From: Phycisphaerales bacterium
Lineage (GTDB): Bacteria; Planctomycetota; Phycisphaerae; Phycisphaerales; UBA1924
Direction of reading: 5' to 3'
Assembly (NCBI GenBank): GCA_029260495.1
Contig: JAJDDD010000003.1
Location: forward strand, 1-64,000
Length of the DNA stretch: 64,000 nt
Both the position numbers and the translations under genes were made by a program. The notes beneath the pieces are model-generated. The model ran no database searches. It worked only from the letters and a program-made list of their open reading frames with translations, and had not been told where the DNA came from. Shown here piece after piece: positions 32,295 to 42,043 of the stretch (positions are counted from its first letter, which is position 1; each line of letters opens with the position of its first letter).

Positions 32295-35090
32295 TTGGCT
32301 AAGCGCATCTTTGAGATCGCAAAAGAGCTTGAGATTCAGTCCAAGGCCATCGTGCAGAAATGCCAGGCCGAGGCGATTCCCAACATCAACAACCACATGT
32401 CCAGCGTATCGGCTGGGCTTGAGGCGACGATCCGCGAATGGTTCAGTGAAGGTGGCGGCGTGGCGACCGCTGTCGAAACAACTGAGCATGTGGATATCAC
32501 GAAGGTGCGCAAAAAGACGCTTCGCAAAGTAAAGGCGAAGGCCAAAGCGACTCCACAGGACGAGCCCAATGAGGCGATGCCGGCGTCGAAGTCCGAAGCG
32601 CCAGCTCCTGAAAAGGCGGTTGTCTCCGCGCCAACGGTTGAAGTTGCTGCCGCTGAAAGTGCGGAATCTGCACCCGAGGAACCTGTTTCGACTGAATATC
32701 TAGTGAACGCGACGGCGGCGCCTTCTGCTCCAGCGAGAACGGATGACGGAAAAGCTGAGGCCGATCAACAGAGCATGCCAATGATGGCGCCGGAGGAGCC
32801 GGAACTTGAACCAGTGATGAACATTCCCGAGCGCCCGCAAGCGGTGGCGCCCGCAGGCCCGCAGCTTGATGTTCAAAAGCCCGCGAAGCTTTCGGGACCA
32901 AAAGTTGTGCGCATTGAAGCGCCGGAGCGCGTTGAGCCGCGGCGCGGTCGCGGGCCGTCAGAACGCGGCGGCGGCTCGATGCCGATGAGCCCCGCGGCGC
33001 GCGGCGGCGGCGGCGTTGGTGTCGGAGCTGGCGTCGGCGCGGGCGGCGGCGTTGGCGGCGATGATGATCGTAGTTCGCGACGCAATCGTCGTCGTGGCAG
33101 CGGGCAAAGTCCCGCCGGAGCTCCGGGGGGCGGTGGATCATCATCGCGGCGTCCGGGGCGCAATCAGGGATCGTCGGCGAAGTGGCGCGAACAGGATCTT
33201 GCTGAGCGCGAAGCGAGACTCTCGCGCGCTGGCGGGTTCCTCAGACAACGCCGGCGTGATCAAAATCGCAAGCAGGGTGGAGGCGAACGGGCTGCTACCG
33301 CTGCGGACACCGGCGGTAAAGTCAAGATCGCAGAGCCGTTCACTATCAAGGACCTTTCAGCTGCGACAGGAGTGAAAGCTTCGGACATCATGAAGCAGCT
33401 CTTCATGGAAGGCGTGATGGCGACGGTCAACTCGGGCATTGAAGCTGAAAAAGCTCAGGAGATCATGATCGAGTTTGGCATTGAGCTTGAGGTGGAAGAA
33501 GACAAGGGCGCCGAGCAGATCGTGCAGGAAGAGTTCGAGCAGCGCGACATGGTGGATGAGCGCCCGCGCAGTCCGGTCGTCGCGATCCTCGGGCATGTCG
33601 ATCACGGCAAGACATCGCTCCTCGATCGGATTCGTCAGGCCAACGTCGCTGACGGCGAAGCAGGCGGGATCACGCAGGCGACTAGCGCCTTCCGCGTGCC
33701 CGTGCATGTCGGTGATGACGCCAAGAACGTCGTCTTCGTTGATACACCTGGCCACGAAGCATTTACGGCGATGCGCGCTCGTGGGGCGCATATGACAGAC
33801 ATCATTGTGCTTGTTGTCGCCGCCGACGATGGTGTTATGCCGCAAACTATTGAATCAATCAATCACGCGAAGGCGGCGGGTGTGCCCATCGTCGTCGCGC
33901 TGAACAAGATCGACAAAGCCGAAGCTACTGACTCCAACATTCAGAAAATCTACGGCCAACTTGCTGAGCACGAGTTGAACCCGGTCGAGTGGGGCGGCCA
34001 GACTGAGGTTGTCAAAACCAGCGCTGTTGAAAACACTGGAATTACAGACCTTCTTGAGGTTCTCGACTACCAGGCGCAGCTTCTTGAACTCAAGGCCGAT
34101 TTCGGCGGCGCGGCGCGGGGAACTGTGATCGAATCTGAGTTCATGGAAGGGCGCGGCGCGACGGCGAACCTGCTGATCCAGGAGGGTGAACTGCACGTTG
34201 GCGATTTCATCGTCGTCGGTCGTGCGTTCGGACGCGTGCGCGACATTATCACTGACCGGGGCGAGCGCATAAAAGCAGTCCTGCCTTCGACGCCGGTGCA
34301 GATCTCAGGTATTGACGAACTGCCTGACGCCGGCGACCGGTTCTATATCGTGAGCTCACTCAAACAGGCGCAGGAGGCAGCGGAGCAACGCAGAGATCGA
34401 GAACGCGAGCGAGAGTTGGCACAGCCCAAAGTCACGCTGGAGACGATGTTCAGCCAGATGGGCGAGAAGAAGGCCAAGGAGCTTCGCGTCGTCATCAAGG
34501 CGAATGTTCAGGGATCGGTGGATGTGCTCAAGAAATGCTCCGAGGAGATCTCGACGGAAGATGTGACCGTTCGCGTGTTACATGCTGTGGTTGGCGGCAT
34601 CACGGAATCAGACGTTCTGCTGGCGGATGCCTCCGGCGCTGTCATCCTCGGGTTTGATGTCATCGCGGCGCAGACGGCGCGACAACTTGCCGAGCGAAAA
34701 GGCGTGCAGATTCGGACTTACCAGGTGATCTACGACATTGTGGATGATCTCAGACAAGCTGCCGAAGGTCTGCTTGAGCCGGAGATTCGCCAGGAGGTGC
34801 TCGGGCACGCCGACGTACGCGCGGTGTTCAAGGTTTCCAAGGTCGGCTCGGTGGCGGGCTGCTATGTGACCGACGGCGTGATCGAACGCAACGCCTTCAT
34901 CCGAGTGACGCGCGACGATATTGTCATTGAAAACGATCGCGTGCTCAGCCAGCTCAAACGCTTCAAGGACGATGCGAAAGAAGTGCGCTCCGGGCAGGAG
35001 TGCGGCATGAAAATTGAGGGGTATGACGATATCAAGGAAGGCGACATCCTCGAGTGTTACCGCAGGATAGAGGTGAAGCGCACACTGTAG
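32295..35090 (+). CDS. infB: Translation initiation factor IF-2
   Basis: IF-2 delivers fMet-tRNA to the ribosome using GTP. I use the TTG at 32295: GGAGA (32285-32289) lies five bases upstream and the protein then begins [19 protein letters not shown], the normal IF-2 N-domain; an in-frame ATG at 32214 would add 27 unrelated residues. The 931-residue protein has a long Ala/Pro/Gly/Arg-rich linker, a second IF2N domain ([20 protein letters not shown]), the G domain with G1 [13 protein letters not shown]3 DTPGHEAF and G4 NKID, and domains II-IV. Confidence 0.96.
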   Translation: MAKRIFEIAKELEIQSKAIVQKCQAEAIPNINNHMSSVSAGLEATIREWFSEGGGVATAVETTEHVDITKVRKKTLRKVKAKAKATPQDEPNEAMPASKSEAPAPEKAVVSAPTVEVAAAESAESAPEEPVSTEYLVNATAAPSAPARTDDGKAEADQQSMPMMAPEEPELEPVMNIPERPQAVAPAGPQLDVQKPAKLSGPKVVRIEAPERVEPRRGRGPSERGGGSMPMSPAARGGGGVGVGAGVGAGGGVGGDDDRSSRRNRRRGSGQSPAGAPGGGGSSSRRPGRNQGSSAKWREQDLAEREARLSRAGGFLRQRRRDQNRKQGGGERAATAADTGGKVKIAEPFTIKDLSAATGVKASDIMKQLFMEGVMATVNSGIEAEKAQEIMIEFGIELEVEEDKGAEQIVQEEFEQRDMVDERPRSPVVAILGHVDHGKTSLLDRIRQANVADGEAGGITQATSAFRVPVHVGDDAKNVVFVDTPGHEAFTAMRARGAHMTDIIVLVVAADDGVMPQTIESINHAKAAGVPIVVALNKIDKAEATDSNIQKIYGQLAEHELNPVEWGGQTEVVKTSAVENTGITDLLEVLDYQAQLLELKADFGGAARGTVIESEFMEGRGATANLLIQEGELHVGDFIVVGRAFGRVRDIITDRGERIKAVLPSTPVQISGIDELPDAGDRFYIVSSLKQAQEAAEQRRDRERERELAQPKVTLETMFSQMGEKKAKELRVVIKANVQGSVDVLKKCSEEISTEDVTVRVLHAVVGGITESDVLLADASGAVILGFDVIAAQTARQLAERKGVQIRTYQVIYDIVDDLRQAAEGLLEPEIRQEVLGHADVRAVFKVSKVGSVAGCYVTDGVIERNAFIRVTRDDIVIENDRVLSQLKRFKDDAKEVRSGQECGMKIEGYDDIKEGDILECYRRIEVKRTL

Positions 35091-35128
35091 GTGAACGCTT
35101 CGGCGTTGCTGTTGGCGGCTAGATCGTA

Positions 35129-35515
35129 ATGTTGATCGGGATTCTTCAGTTCGAGTTGCTTATTCACGGCGCCGAGTCCTTGAAGGACAAGCGCCGGGTT
35201 GTGCGGTCTGTCAAGGACAAACTGCATCGCGAGCATCTCGTCTCGGTAGCAGAAGTCGCGGCGCTGGATCAAGCTGGAATTGCGATCATGGGATTGGCTG
35301 CGGTCTCCAACTCAGCGGTGAAGCTGGAAAGCACGATGGATCGAATTATTCACAAACTGCGTTGTCTGCACGATGCAGAGTTGGGCGCTCACCGGCGCGA
35401 AGTGCTGCATGGCGAACAGTTGCCCATCGAAGGTGAGGCGACCGAAGCGCGGGATCAGATGCTGCGCCTCAAGTCGGGTCTGGGACTTGTGAGCGAGGGA
35501 GGCGAAGGGCTTTGA
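35129..35515 (+). CDS. DUF503 family protein
   Basis: A 128-residue protein with the DUF503 pattern: LIGILQFELLIHGAESLKDK, RRVVRSVKDKLHREHLVSVA and AIMGLAAVSNSAVKLESTMD. DUF503 proteins, such as YlxP of Bacillus, sit between infB and rbfA in many bacteria, as here, and are thought to aid translation or ribosome function, though their action is unproved. Its TGA overlaps the TTG start of rbfA (TTGA), so the two are probably co-translated. Confidence 0.88.
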   Translation: MLIGILQFELLIHGAESLKDKRRVVRSVKDKLHREHLVSVAEVAALDQAGIAIMGLAAVSNSAVKLESTMDRIIHKLRCLHDAELGAHRREVLHGEQLPIEGEATEARDQMLRLKSGLGLVSEGGEGL

Positions 35516-35982
35516 ATAGACGACAGCTTCAACTTGCTTCAACACTTCAGCGCACGACGCAGGGCGTGATCAATCGCGGCCTGGCAGATCCGCGCGTGCG
35601 CGGGCTCATCACAATTACGAGTGTAGACATCTCACCGGACTTGCGACTGGCGACCTTTCACGTCTCGATCCTTCCAGAAGATGCTGAGTCATTGACCATG
35701 CATGGCCTGCGGAGCGCGGCCAAGCGCATTCGGCATGATGTGAGCGACAAGATTGCGATGTCCCGCACGCCGGAGTTTCGTTTCAAGCTGGATAAAATGC
35801 TGAAGGCGCAGGCGAACGTGCTGCACGCCATCTCCAAGGCGACCGCAGAGCTGGATCGAGATAAAGAAGCAGCCGGCGCCAAGTCGGAGAAAGCGAACGA
35901 GGAACCGGAAACAGGGAACGATCCAGAGATGGTCGTGAAAAAGATAGGGCACAAGAGCGCCAGCAGGGAGAGCATATTGTGA
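35512..35982 (+). CDS. rbfA: Ribosome-binding factor A
   Basis: RbfA helps late maturation of the 30S subunit. The 156-residue protein has the KH-like core (NRGLADPRVRGLITITSVDI, LRLATFHVSILPED, RHDVSDKIAMSRTPEFRFKL), then a Glu/Lys-rich tail of about 40 residues longer than usual. It starts with TTG, overlapping the DUF503 stop, and its TGA overlaps the GTG start of the next gene (GTGA). Confidence 0.92.
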   Translation: MNRRQLQLASTLQRTTQGVINRGLADPRVRGLITITSVDISPDLRLATFHVSILPEDAESLTMHGLRSAAKRIRHDVSDKIAMSRTPEFRFKLDKMLKAQANVLHAISKATAELDRDKEAAGAKSEKANEEPETGNDPEMVVKKIGHKSASRESIL

Positions 35983-36692
35983 GTAAATTAGGCGCCAATG
36001 ACCCGGATCGACTGGTGTCGCTGCTCGCCGAGCTGCGCAAGGCGTATTCGATTGAAGATGAGCCAAAACGCGAGCCGGTGATTGAAGAGTTTGTCTATTC
36101 GTTTCTGCTCTGGGATTGCACGCCAGCCAAGGCGGATCTCGCACAAAAGCGCATTGAGGCTGGCACGGTCGATCTCAATGCTCTCCGCGTGAGTCTCGCC
36201 GCTGAGGTTGTTGAAATTCTTGGCGAGCGCTACCCGCGGTGTCCCGAGCGATCCGAGCGATTATGCGCCGCGTTGAATGAGATCTATTTGCGCGAGCATG
36301 CGGTGTCCCTGGACCGGCTTCAGGACATGCCCAAGCGAGAAGCCAAGCTCTATCTGGACACCGTTATCGGAACTCCGCAGTATGTCGCAGCGCGTGTCAT
36401 TTTGCGGTCTTTGGGCGGGCACGCCATTCCGGTGGACGATCGGCTCCTTGAACTTCTCGTCATGGCGGAGGTTGTCGAAGCGCACACTCCAGTCGAAAAG
36501 GCAGCAAGCTTTCTCGAGCGACACATCAAATCCGCGGAAGGAGCTGAGGCGCATGCGCTCTTAATCGCGTGGACAAGCGATACCAAGGCAGCTTCTGAGA
36601 CGATCGCCGAGCGCATAGCAGCCGGACGAGGGCAGCGGGGGGGCCCAAAGAAGAAGAGTGCGACTCGAAGCAAGAAAAAAGTAACCGGCTGA
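35979..36692 (+). CDS. HhH-GPD-like protein without catalytic Lys
   Basis: A 237-residue protein. Its middle, LQDMPKREAKLYLDTVIGTP and ARVILRSLGGHAIPVDDRLL, follows the endonuclease III layout: hairpin, helix, then VD before the second helix. The Asp of the VDDRL motif is kept, but the usual LPGVGRKTA hairpin (Gly-rich, Lys) is replaced by DMPKREA, and the four iron-sulfur cysteines are absent. Its start overlaps rbfA by four bases. A Lys/Arg-rich tail could bind nucleic acid. Possibly a degenerate glycosylase reused in RNA or DNA binding; this is inference from weak motif similarity. Confidence 0.6.
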   Translation: MSKLGANDPDRLVSLLAELRKAYSIEDEPKREPVIEEFVYSFLLWDCTPAKADLAQKRIEAGTVDLNALRVSLAAEVVEILGERYPRCPERSERLCAALNEIYLREHAVSLDRLQDMPKREAKLYLDTVIGTPQYVAARVILRSLGGHAIPVDDRLLELLVMAEVVEAHTPVEKAASFLERHIKSAEGAEAHALLIAWTSDTKAASETIAERIAAGRGQRGGPKKKSATRSKKKVTG

Positions 36693-36740
36693 ACCGCCTA
36701 CCAGCAACAAAGCAACCTTTCGGAAACAGAGAGCCAGACC

Positions 36741-39700
36741 ATGAGAGCAGAGCTAGAACGCATATTGAGGTTCACTGCTCGTTCGCGTGCTGTGTGGGCA
36801 ATCGTGGGCTGCGTCTTGAGTTTCACTTTGATAATCGCTTCGGGGTGCCGATCGATCCATGGTCCATCCGGGCATTCGCAGGTTCAAACGCCAGCCGTCA
36901 TGGATGTGCCCGGCGCCCAACTTGGAGCGATGGCGCGAAAGCAGGCAGCGTCGCCCGTCCGGCAAGCGCAGGCCGCCCCACCTCCGCCCGGCCTGCAGAC
37001 TGAGGACTTCGTCACAGTCGCTCCGAACGACACGCGCGCCCGTCTGACACTTGAGCAGGCAATCGCTCAACTCCTCGAAACATCGACCTTGGAAGAGATC
37101 GTGCCGCCACTCGGTCTCGATGCGCAGCCGAACGGAGCCGTGAGCGCCGCAGCTTTGAAGCTCTACGCACAGTCGCGGATGAAAAGGCGAACAGGCGACA
37201 CAACCGGGGCCTTGGCCGATCTTCGCCGCGCCGCAGAGCTTGATCCGCATGCTGCTTCTCCCTGGCGCTCGCTTGGCGAGTTGCAACTCAGCCTCGGAGA
37301 TCAACTCTCAGCCTACGCTGCGTTTCGTGAATCTCTCCGGCGCGACCCGGAAGATGTGCGCAGCCTGGAGGCGCTGGGCCGGGAGCTGCTCGACCGCCGC
37401 GACCATGAGCATGCTGCCGCTGCGCTGGCGCGAGCCTGGGCTGGCCGGGACAGACAGGATGTCGCGACGACGCATCTTGTCGCTGATGCCTTGGGGCGAT
37501 CGCTCAGCACGCTCGGCTATGAGCTCGCCAGTGTCGACGCGCTCACACAAGCAGTTGATCTTCCAGAGAGATTCACCAGCCCAACCACGCGGTTCAATGA
37601 GATCGCGGCGCTCTATCGCTTGCGCGGCGAAACCTGGCGCGATATCGGCGACGCGACAATGAAGCTCGACGAATACGACACCGCGCTTCGCGCTTACGCA
37701 AATGCTGCTCAGTTTCCACTCCTCGATCCCGGGGGAATTGCTCCGCGACGTGTGCTGGCCGCGATGCGCCTGGGTCGGCCCGCGCTGGCTGGGCAGATTT
37801 TGATCGCTGAAATCGTTGCTGCCAACGGCATAGTTGAAGATCGGCATCTCAAACTGATCGAGCACGTGCGCGAGCATTCCAATGTCGGCTCGGCGCTCGC
37901 TGATGCAATAACGGAAGTGGCGCAGACGCTGACCTCGGAGCAGCAGACTGCGGCGCAGGGACCGTTCGCGCGAGCGCAGGCCGCCGCTCTGCCGCAGGAT
38001 CGGGCCATTGATGTGCTCACCGCGCGTTTGACACAGGATCCAACGGATGGCGCTGCCCTGCGCGATCTTGCCCGCCGGCTGGAGTCAGCGCCACAGCGGC
38101 AGGCAATTCGCAAGACCATCGAGCTGGCGGATCATGCGCCACTCAACGAGGGCGCCTACACGCGCGCTCTCCTGCTGCACCAGCAATCAGATGCCGCCCA
38201 GTGGCTCGACGCCTGGCATGAACTTTCAGACTCGCCTCAGTCGCCAGCCGCCCGCCTGATTTACGCTCGTTTGCTCGCCAGCGTTGACAATCGCATGGAG
38301 GCGGAGCGCGAGCTGCGCGATACCCTCGCTCTATATCCTGATTTTTCCGCTGGCACGCTTGGGTTGGCGCAGTTGTTGATTCAGGATCGCCGGATTGAAG
38401 AAGCCGCAGCGCTCGTGACCCAACTGGACCCGACATCATCGCCCGCTGTGCGCATCGCGCGAGCTTCCATTGAGCAGACGCTGGGACAAGCTGAGCAAGC
38501 GCAGCAGACCATCGCTCCGTTGCTGGATCCAGAGCTTGTCGCGGTTAGCGCTTCTGAACTCCTGCAGGCGGCTAATGTCTTTGAATCTCTGGAGCAATGG
38601 GAGTCGGCGGCCCAACTTCGCCGGCGAGCTTTGGCGCAGGAGCCTGGACTTGAAGAGGCATACGCCGGGCTCATCACTATGTATATGCCCAATGGGCCTC
38701 TGGCTGATCAGCGACAGCTTGCGATCGTTGTGCGCGATCTGCGCAACAACATTCCATCGAGCCGAACATTGCGCTGGCTTCGAGCGCAGGAGCTTGTCCG
38801 CGCTGGCCGGCTCGAGCAGGCGGAACGCGAGCTGGTTTCCCTCGCTGAGCAGGAGCCCGCCCGCCCGATCGTCAATTTGCTGGTTCGATTGTGGCTTCAA
38901 ACAGATTCAGCTGACCAGGCCCAACGCTGGCTCGAACAAAAAATGCTGGAACGGCCCGGCGACGGGTTCCTGACGCTCTCGCTCGTCGATGTGCTCGTCG
39001 CAAAGAAGAAAGCTGATGAAGCGGAACTGATTCTCCGCGACGCCCTCACTCATGTGCCTGGTGATCGCGCGTTTTCGCGCCGGCTCGAAGCCTTGCTCCG
39101 TGAACAGAACAAACACGCCGATGCCGACGACCTCGCTCTGGAGCGCCTTTCCAAGACGCCGCCATCCGTGCAGCGATCGATCGAACTTGGCGAGCTTTAC
39201 ACCCGGCGGGGAGATTATTCGCTCGCAGTTCAGGAGCTGCGCGAAGGCGCTGCCCGCGTCGACAGGCTCACCGGAGAAACCGCCGATCGTGCGCTCCAGC
39301 TGGTAGCCCAGCTTGGTCTTCAGGCGGTAAGGTCCACGCAAACCGATCATGACGCCAACCCCGAGCTCGCCGTGGTGCGCGAGGTGGGCGACCGCCTGCC
39401 GCACATTCCGATCGAGCTTGCTGAGATTGAAATCGCCCTGGTGGTCAAGACGAAAGGGGGCGTGGATGATGTCATGGAGACGATCGCCCGAGCCAACGCG
39501 CCGACTGCTGATCTGAAATGGCGCCTAGCGACGCTCGCGGGCCGCATCACAGCAAATGACGATCCCGCCAGCGCTGTTGACATTTTCTTTGCCGCTGACG
39601 ATCGCCTTGGCCCGCCCAATGCAGCGAGCTTGATCGCCTGGCACACAGTTTCTCTGCGAGCTTTCGATCTTGACTCAACCCGGCGATCGATCGACCGCGC

Positions 39701-40400
39701 AACACAGCGCAATATGGTCGCGGATGTGTTCGAGGGCATCTGGCAGGAGCGCATTGGCGCAACTGCGGAGCTGGCCTACCGGGCGGCGCAATATTTTGCC
39801 GGTTCTGATCGGGATGATCAGGCTGACGAACTCTATCGCTTCACCCTTGAATACAACCCACTCCATGCGATGGCCAACAACAATCTCGGGTATCGCCTGC
39901 TTGAGATCGGGGGTGATCCGCACGAAGCGACGCGATTCATTGAGCGCGCCTACGCCGCCATGCCAAGCTCGCCGGACATTGTCGATTCGCTTGGCTGGGC
40001 TCGGTACAAGCTGGGACAGCTGATAGATCTCAAAGATCTCGACGGCGACGTGCAGCAGGAGGGCGCGGTTTCGCTGCTCCGCAAGGGCGTCACGCTCGCT
40101 TCAAACAACCGCGGCGATCAGTTTGCAGAGCCAGTCATTCGCGATCATCTCGGCGACGCGCTCTACCGCGTCGGCGACAACGAAGGCGCCAAACGCGAGT
40201 GGACCGTCGCCCGATCGCTCGTCGAAGTGATGCATCGAACGCAGGGCGAGCAAATCCCTATCTTTGTTGAGCTCACGAAATCAGTAAATAACAAACTTGA
40301 GGCGCTGGCGCAGGGGCAGGAGCCGCCAGTGGAGCCTCTCGCGCCCGGCATTGAAGAGATGGCGACGGTCGAAGAGCCCGCGGTCACTTCTGGAGGTTGA
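36741..40400 (+). CDS. Large TPR-repeat protein, probable lipoprotein
   Basis: A 1219-residue protein. Its N-terminus has a basic segment, a hydrophobic stretch and a lipobox-like IIASGC ending at Cys36. A Pro/Gln-rich linker follows, then from about 130 on many helix-turn-helix TPR units (for example RRAAELDPHAASPWRSLGEL, YAAFRESLRRDPEDVRSLEA, FTLEYNPLHAMANNNLGYRL). It ends with an acidic, Pro-rich tail. TPR arrays hold protein complexes; the partner is unknown. It starts 48 bp after the HhH-GPD-like gene and six bases before yebC, so it is in the same run of genes. Confidence 0.85.
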   Translation: MRAELERILRFTARSRAVWAIVGCVLSFTLIIASGCRSIHGPSGHSQVQTPAVMDVPGAQLGAMARKQAASPVRQAQAAPPPPGLQTEDFVTVAPNDTRARLTLEQAIAQLLETSTLEEIVPPLGLDAQPNGAVSAAALKLYAQSRMKRRTGDTTGALADLRRAAELDPHAASPWRSLGELQLSLGDQLSAYAAFRESLRRDPEDVRSLEALGRELLDRRDHEHAAAALARAWAGRDRQDVATTHLVADALGRSLSTLGYELASVDALTQAVDLPERFTSPTTRFNEIAALYRLRGETWRDIGDATMKLDEYDTALRAYANAAQFPLLDPGGIAPRRVLAAMRLGRPALAGQILIAEIVAANGIVEDRHLKLIEHVREHSNVGSALADAITEVAQTLTSEQQTAAQGPFARAQAAALPQDRAIDVLTARLTQDPTDGAALRDLARRLESAPQRQAIRKTIELADHAPLNEGAYTRALLLHQQSDAAQWLDAWHELSDSPQSPAARLIYARLLASVDNRMEAERELRDTLALYPDFSAGTLGLAQLLIQDRRIEEAAALVTQLDPTSSPAVRIARASIEQTLGQAEQAQQTIAPLLDPELVAVSASELLQAANVFESLEQWESAAQLRRRALAQEPGLEEAYAGLITMYMPNGPLADQRQLAIVVRDLRNNIPSSRTLRWLRAQELVRAGRLEQAERELVSLAEQEPARPIVNLLVRLWLQTDSADQAQRWLEQKMLERPGDGFLTLSLVDVLVAKKKADEAELILRDALTHVPGDRAFSRRLEALLREQNKHADADDLALERLSKTPPSVQRSIELGELYTRRGDYSLAVQELREGAARVDRLTGETADRALQLVAQLGLQAVRSTQTDHDANPELAVVREVGDRLPHIPIELAEIEIALVVKTKGGVDDVMETIARANAPTADLKWRLATLAGRITANDDPASAVDIFFAADDRLGPPNAASLIAWHTVSLRAFDLDSTRRSIDRATQRNMVADVFEGIWQERIGATAELAYRAAQYFAGSDRDDQADELYRFTLEYNPLHAMANNNLGYRLLEIGGDPHEATRFIERAYAAMPSSPDIVDSLGWARYKLGQLIDLKDLDGDVQQEGAVSLLRKGVTLASNNRGDQFAEPVIRDHLGDALYRVGDNEGAKREWTVARSLVEVMHRTQGEQIPIFVELTKSVNNKLEALAQGQEPPVEPLAPGIEEMATVEEPAVTSGG

Positions 40401-40406
40401 TCTGAG

Positions 40407-41162
40407 ATGGCCGGACATAGCAAATGGGCGAACATCAAGCATCGCAAAGCCAGGCAGGACGCCGTCCGTGGAAAGATGTGGAGCAAATGTTCGCGCGCAA
40501 TCATCGTCGCAGCAAAGAATGGTGGAGGTGATCCTTCGACCAACCTCACACTGCGCTACGCGATCGAGGAAGCCAAAGCTGCGAACATGCCCAAGGACAC
40601 CATCGAACGCGCCGTCAAAAAAGGCGCCGGCGAAGATGATGGCGCCACCTATGAAGACATTCGCTACGAAGGATATGGTCCGAACGGCGTTGCAGTGATC
40701 GTCGATGTGCTCACGGACAACCGCAATCGCACGGCGCCCGAAATGCGCCTCATTTTCTCAAAGTACGGCGGCAACCTCGGCGCTACTGGATGTGTCGGTT
40801 ATATGTTTGAGCAAAAAGGCGTCATCATCATTGAACAATCGAGCGCCCCCTCAGAAGATGAACTGATGGAAACCGCCATCGAAGCCGGCGCCGAGGATGT
40901 TTCTCTCGAAGATGATATGTGGTCCCTCTCCTGTGCGCCGGCAGACTTCCTCAATGTTAAGGAAGCCATTGACAACAACAAAATCCCGGTGGCCTCTGCG
41001 TCAATCACGATGATTCCCGACAACACAGTGGTCGTTGTCGGCCAGGACGCTGCAAAGGTAATCCGCCTGATCGACGCGCTCGAAGACAACGACGATGTCC
41101 AGAAGGTTTACGCCAACTTCGAGATTCCCGACGAAGAACTCGCAGCGATGGAAGATCAGTAG
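40407..41162 (+). CDS. yebC: YebC/PmpR family DNA-binding regulator or translation factor
   Basis: A 251-residue YebC family member: AGHSKWANIKHRKARQDAVR at the start, AIIVAAKNGGGDPSTN, NLGATGCVGYMFEQKGVIII, and the end YANFEIPDEELAAM. Members act as transcription regulators, and the mitochondrial relative TACO1 and recent bacterial work point to a role in translation of hard-to-decode stretches. All three domains are present. A strong terminator follows directly. Confidence 0.93.
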   Translation: MAGHSKWANIKHRKARQDAVRGKMWSKCSRAIIVAAKNGGGDPSTNLTLRYAIEEAKAANMPKDTIERAVKKGAGEDDGATYEDIRYEGYGPNGVAVIVDVLTDNRNRTAPEMRLIFSKYGGNLGATGCVGYMFEQKGVIIIEQSSAPSEDELMETAIEAGAEDVSLEDDMWSLSCAPADFLNVKEAIDNNKIPVASASITMIPDNTVVVVGQDAAKVIRLIDALEDNDDVQKVYANFEIPDEELAAMEDQ

Positions 41163-41173
41163 GCAACCTGCCT

Positions 41174-41192
41174 GCCGCGCTGCGCGGCTTTC
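41174..41192 (+). terminator. Terminator of yebC
   Basis: GCCGCG (41174-41179), CTG, CGCGGC (41183-41188) form a six-pair GC stem followed by TTTCTT. It lies 11 bases after yebC and in front of a convergent gene. Confidence 0.7.
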
Positions 41193-41957
41193 TTAGCCTT
41201 CCTCTAACAACTCATTGATGCGCGCAATGACCACGGGATCGTCCGGCTTGGTGCGCGGCCCAAACTTCGCAACCACTTCGCCCGAGCGATCCACAAGATA
41301 CTTCTGAAAGTTCCATTGCACGTCCCCCCCGACAGGCTCGGGCATGGTCGTAAGCTGCTGGTACAGGGGATGCTGATCTTCGCCCTTCACGCTGATCTTG
41401 GCGAACATGGGAAACTTCACTCCGAAGTTCACTTCACAAAAGTGCGCAATCTCTTCATTCGTCCCCGGCTCCTGAGCGCCAAAATTGTTCGCAGGGAATC
41501 CGAGAATCACCAGGCCAGCATCTGCATACTCTTCGTACACCGCCTCAAGCTGCTCATATTGCGGCGTCAACCCGCACTCGCTCGCGACGTTGACCATCAT
41601 CACCACGTTCCCTTCATACTCAGAGAGGGATGTTGTTTCACCATTCAGTCGCTGCATCGTGTAGTCGAGCACATAGGCGCTTCCGGGCGCGTTGTCCGCT
41701 GCTCCCGGATGTTCGTGGTCATGATCGCCCTCGTCATGGCTCGCGGCATGATCCGTATCGCCATGGTCGTGATCATGATCGTCCGCGCCATGGTCGTGGC
41801 CATGGTCATGATCTGCGCTTGCTACATGTTCATTGGAGTTGGCGACTTCACTCCCCGAAGGAGCATTGCTCTGAGCATCGTTCGCGGAGTCGTCCGAACA
41901 GCCAGTGGCAGCCATCAAACTCAACGCGATCACAATCGAGAGAACGGTCCGGTCCAT
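41193..41957 (-). CDS. His-rich glutathione peroxidase-like lipoprotein
   Basis: A 254-residue protein with three parts. First, a lipoprotein signal with LMAATGC (Cys20). Second, a linker (residues 44-83) with 13 His spaced by Asp, e.g. HDHGHDHGADDHDHDHG, suited to bind zinc, nickel or copper. Third, a glutathione-peroxidase domain (about 95-250): MMVNVASECGLTPQYEQLEA with peroxidatic Cys128, GFPANNFGAQEPGT, HFCEVNFGVKFPMF with a likely resolving Cys, and WNFQKYLVDRSG. The usual Gln of FPxNQFG is Asn. It is probably thioredoxin-like dependent and faces the periplasm. The start at 41957 has GGAAGGA eight bases upstream; a longer frame from 42065 would displace the signal. Confidence 0.88.
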   Translation of the reverse strand: MDRTVLSIVIALSLMAATGCSDDSANDAQSNAPSGSEVANSNEHVASADHDHGHDHGADDHDHDHGDTDHAASHDEGDHDHEHPGAADNAPGSAYVLDYTMQRLNGETTSLSEYEGNVVMMVNVASECGLTPQYEQLEAVYEEYADAGLVILGFPANNFGAQEPGTNEEIAHFCEVNFGVKFPMFAKISVKGEDQHPLYQQLTTMPEPVGGDVQWNFQKYLVDRSGEVVAKFGPRTKPDDPVVIARINELLEEG

Positions 41958-42043
41958 ATCGCAAGTCCTTCCATTCAACCAGTTTCCACCGAGCAACCCA
42001 TTTCGCTCCACCTCACGCCTGCAAACAACCATACCATAGGACC

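Noticed and set aside
41630-42043. Upstream extension of the PTPS-like frame
   Set aside because: It runs antisense through the His-rich peroxidase gene; the fold begins after the GTG at 42044.
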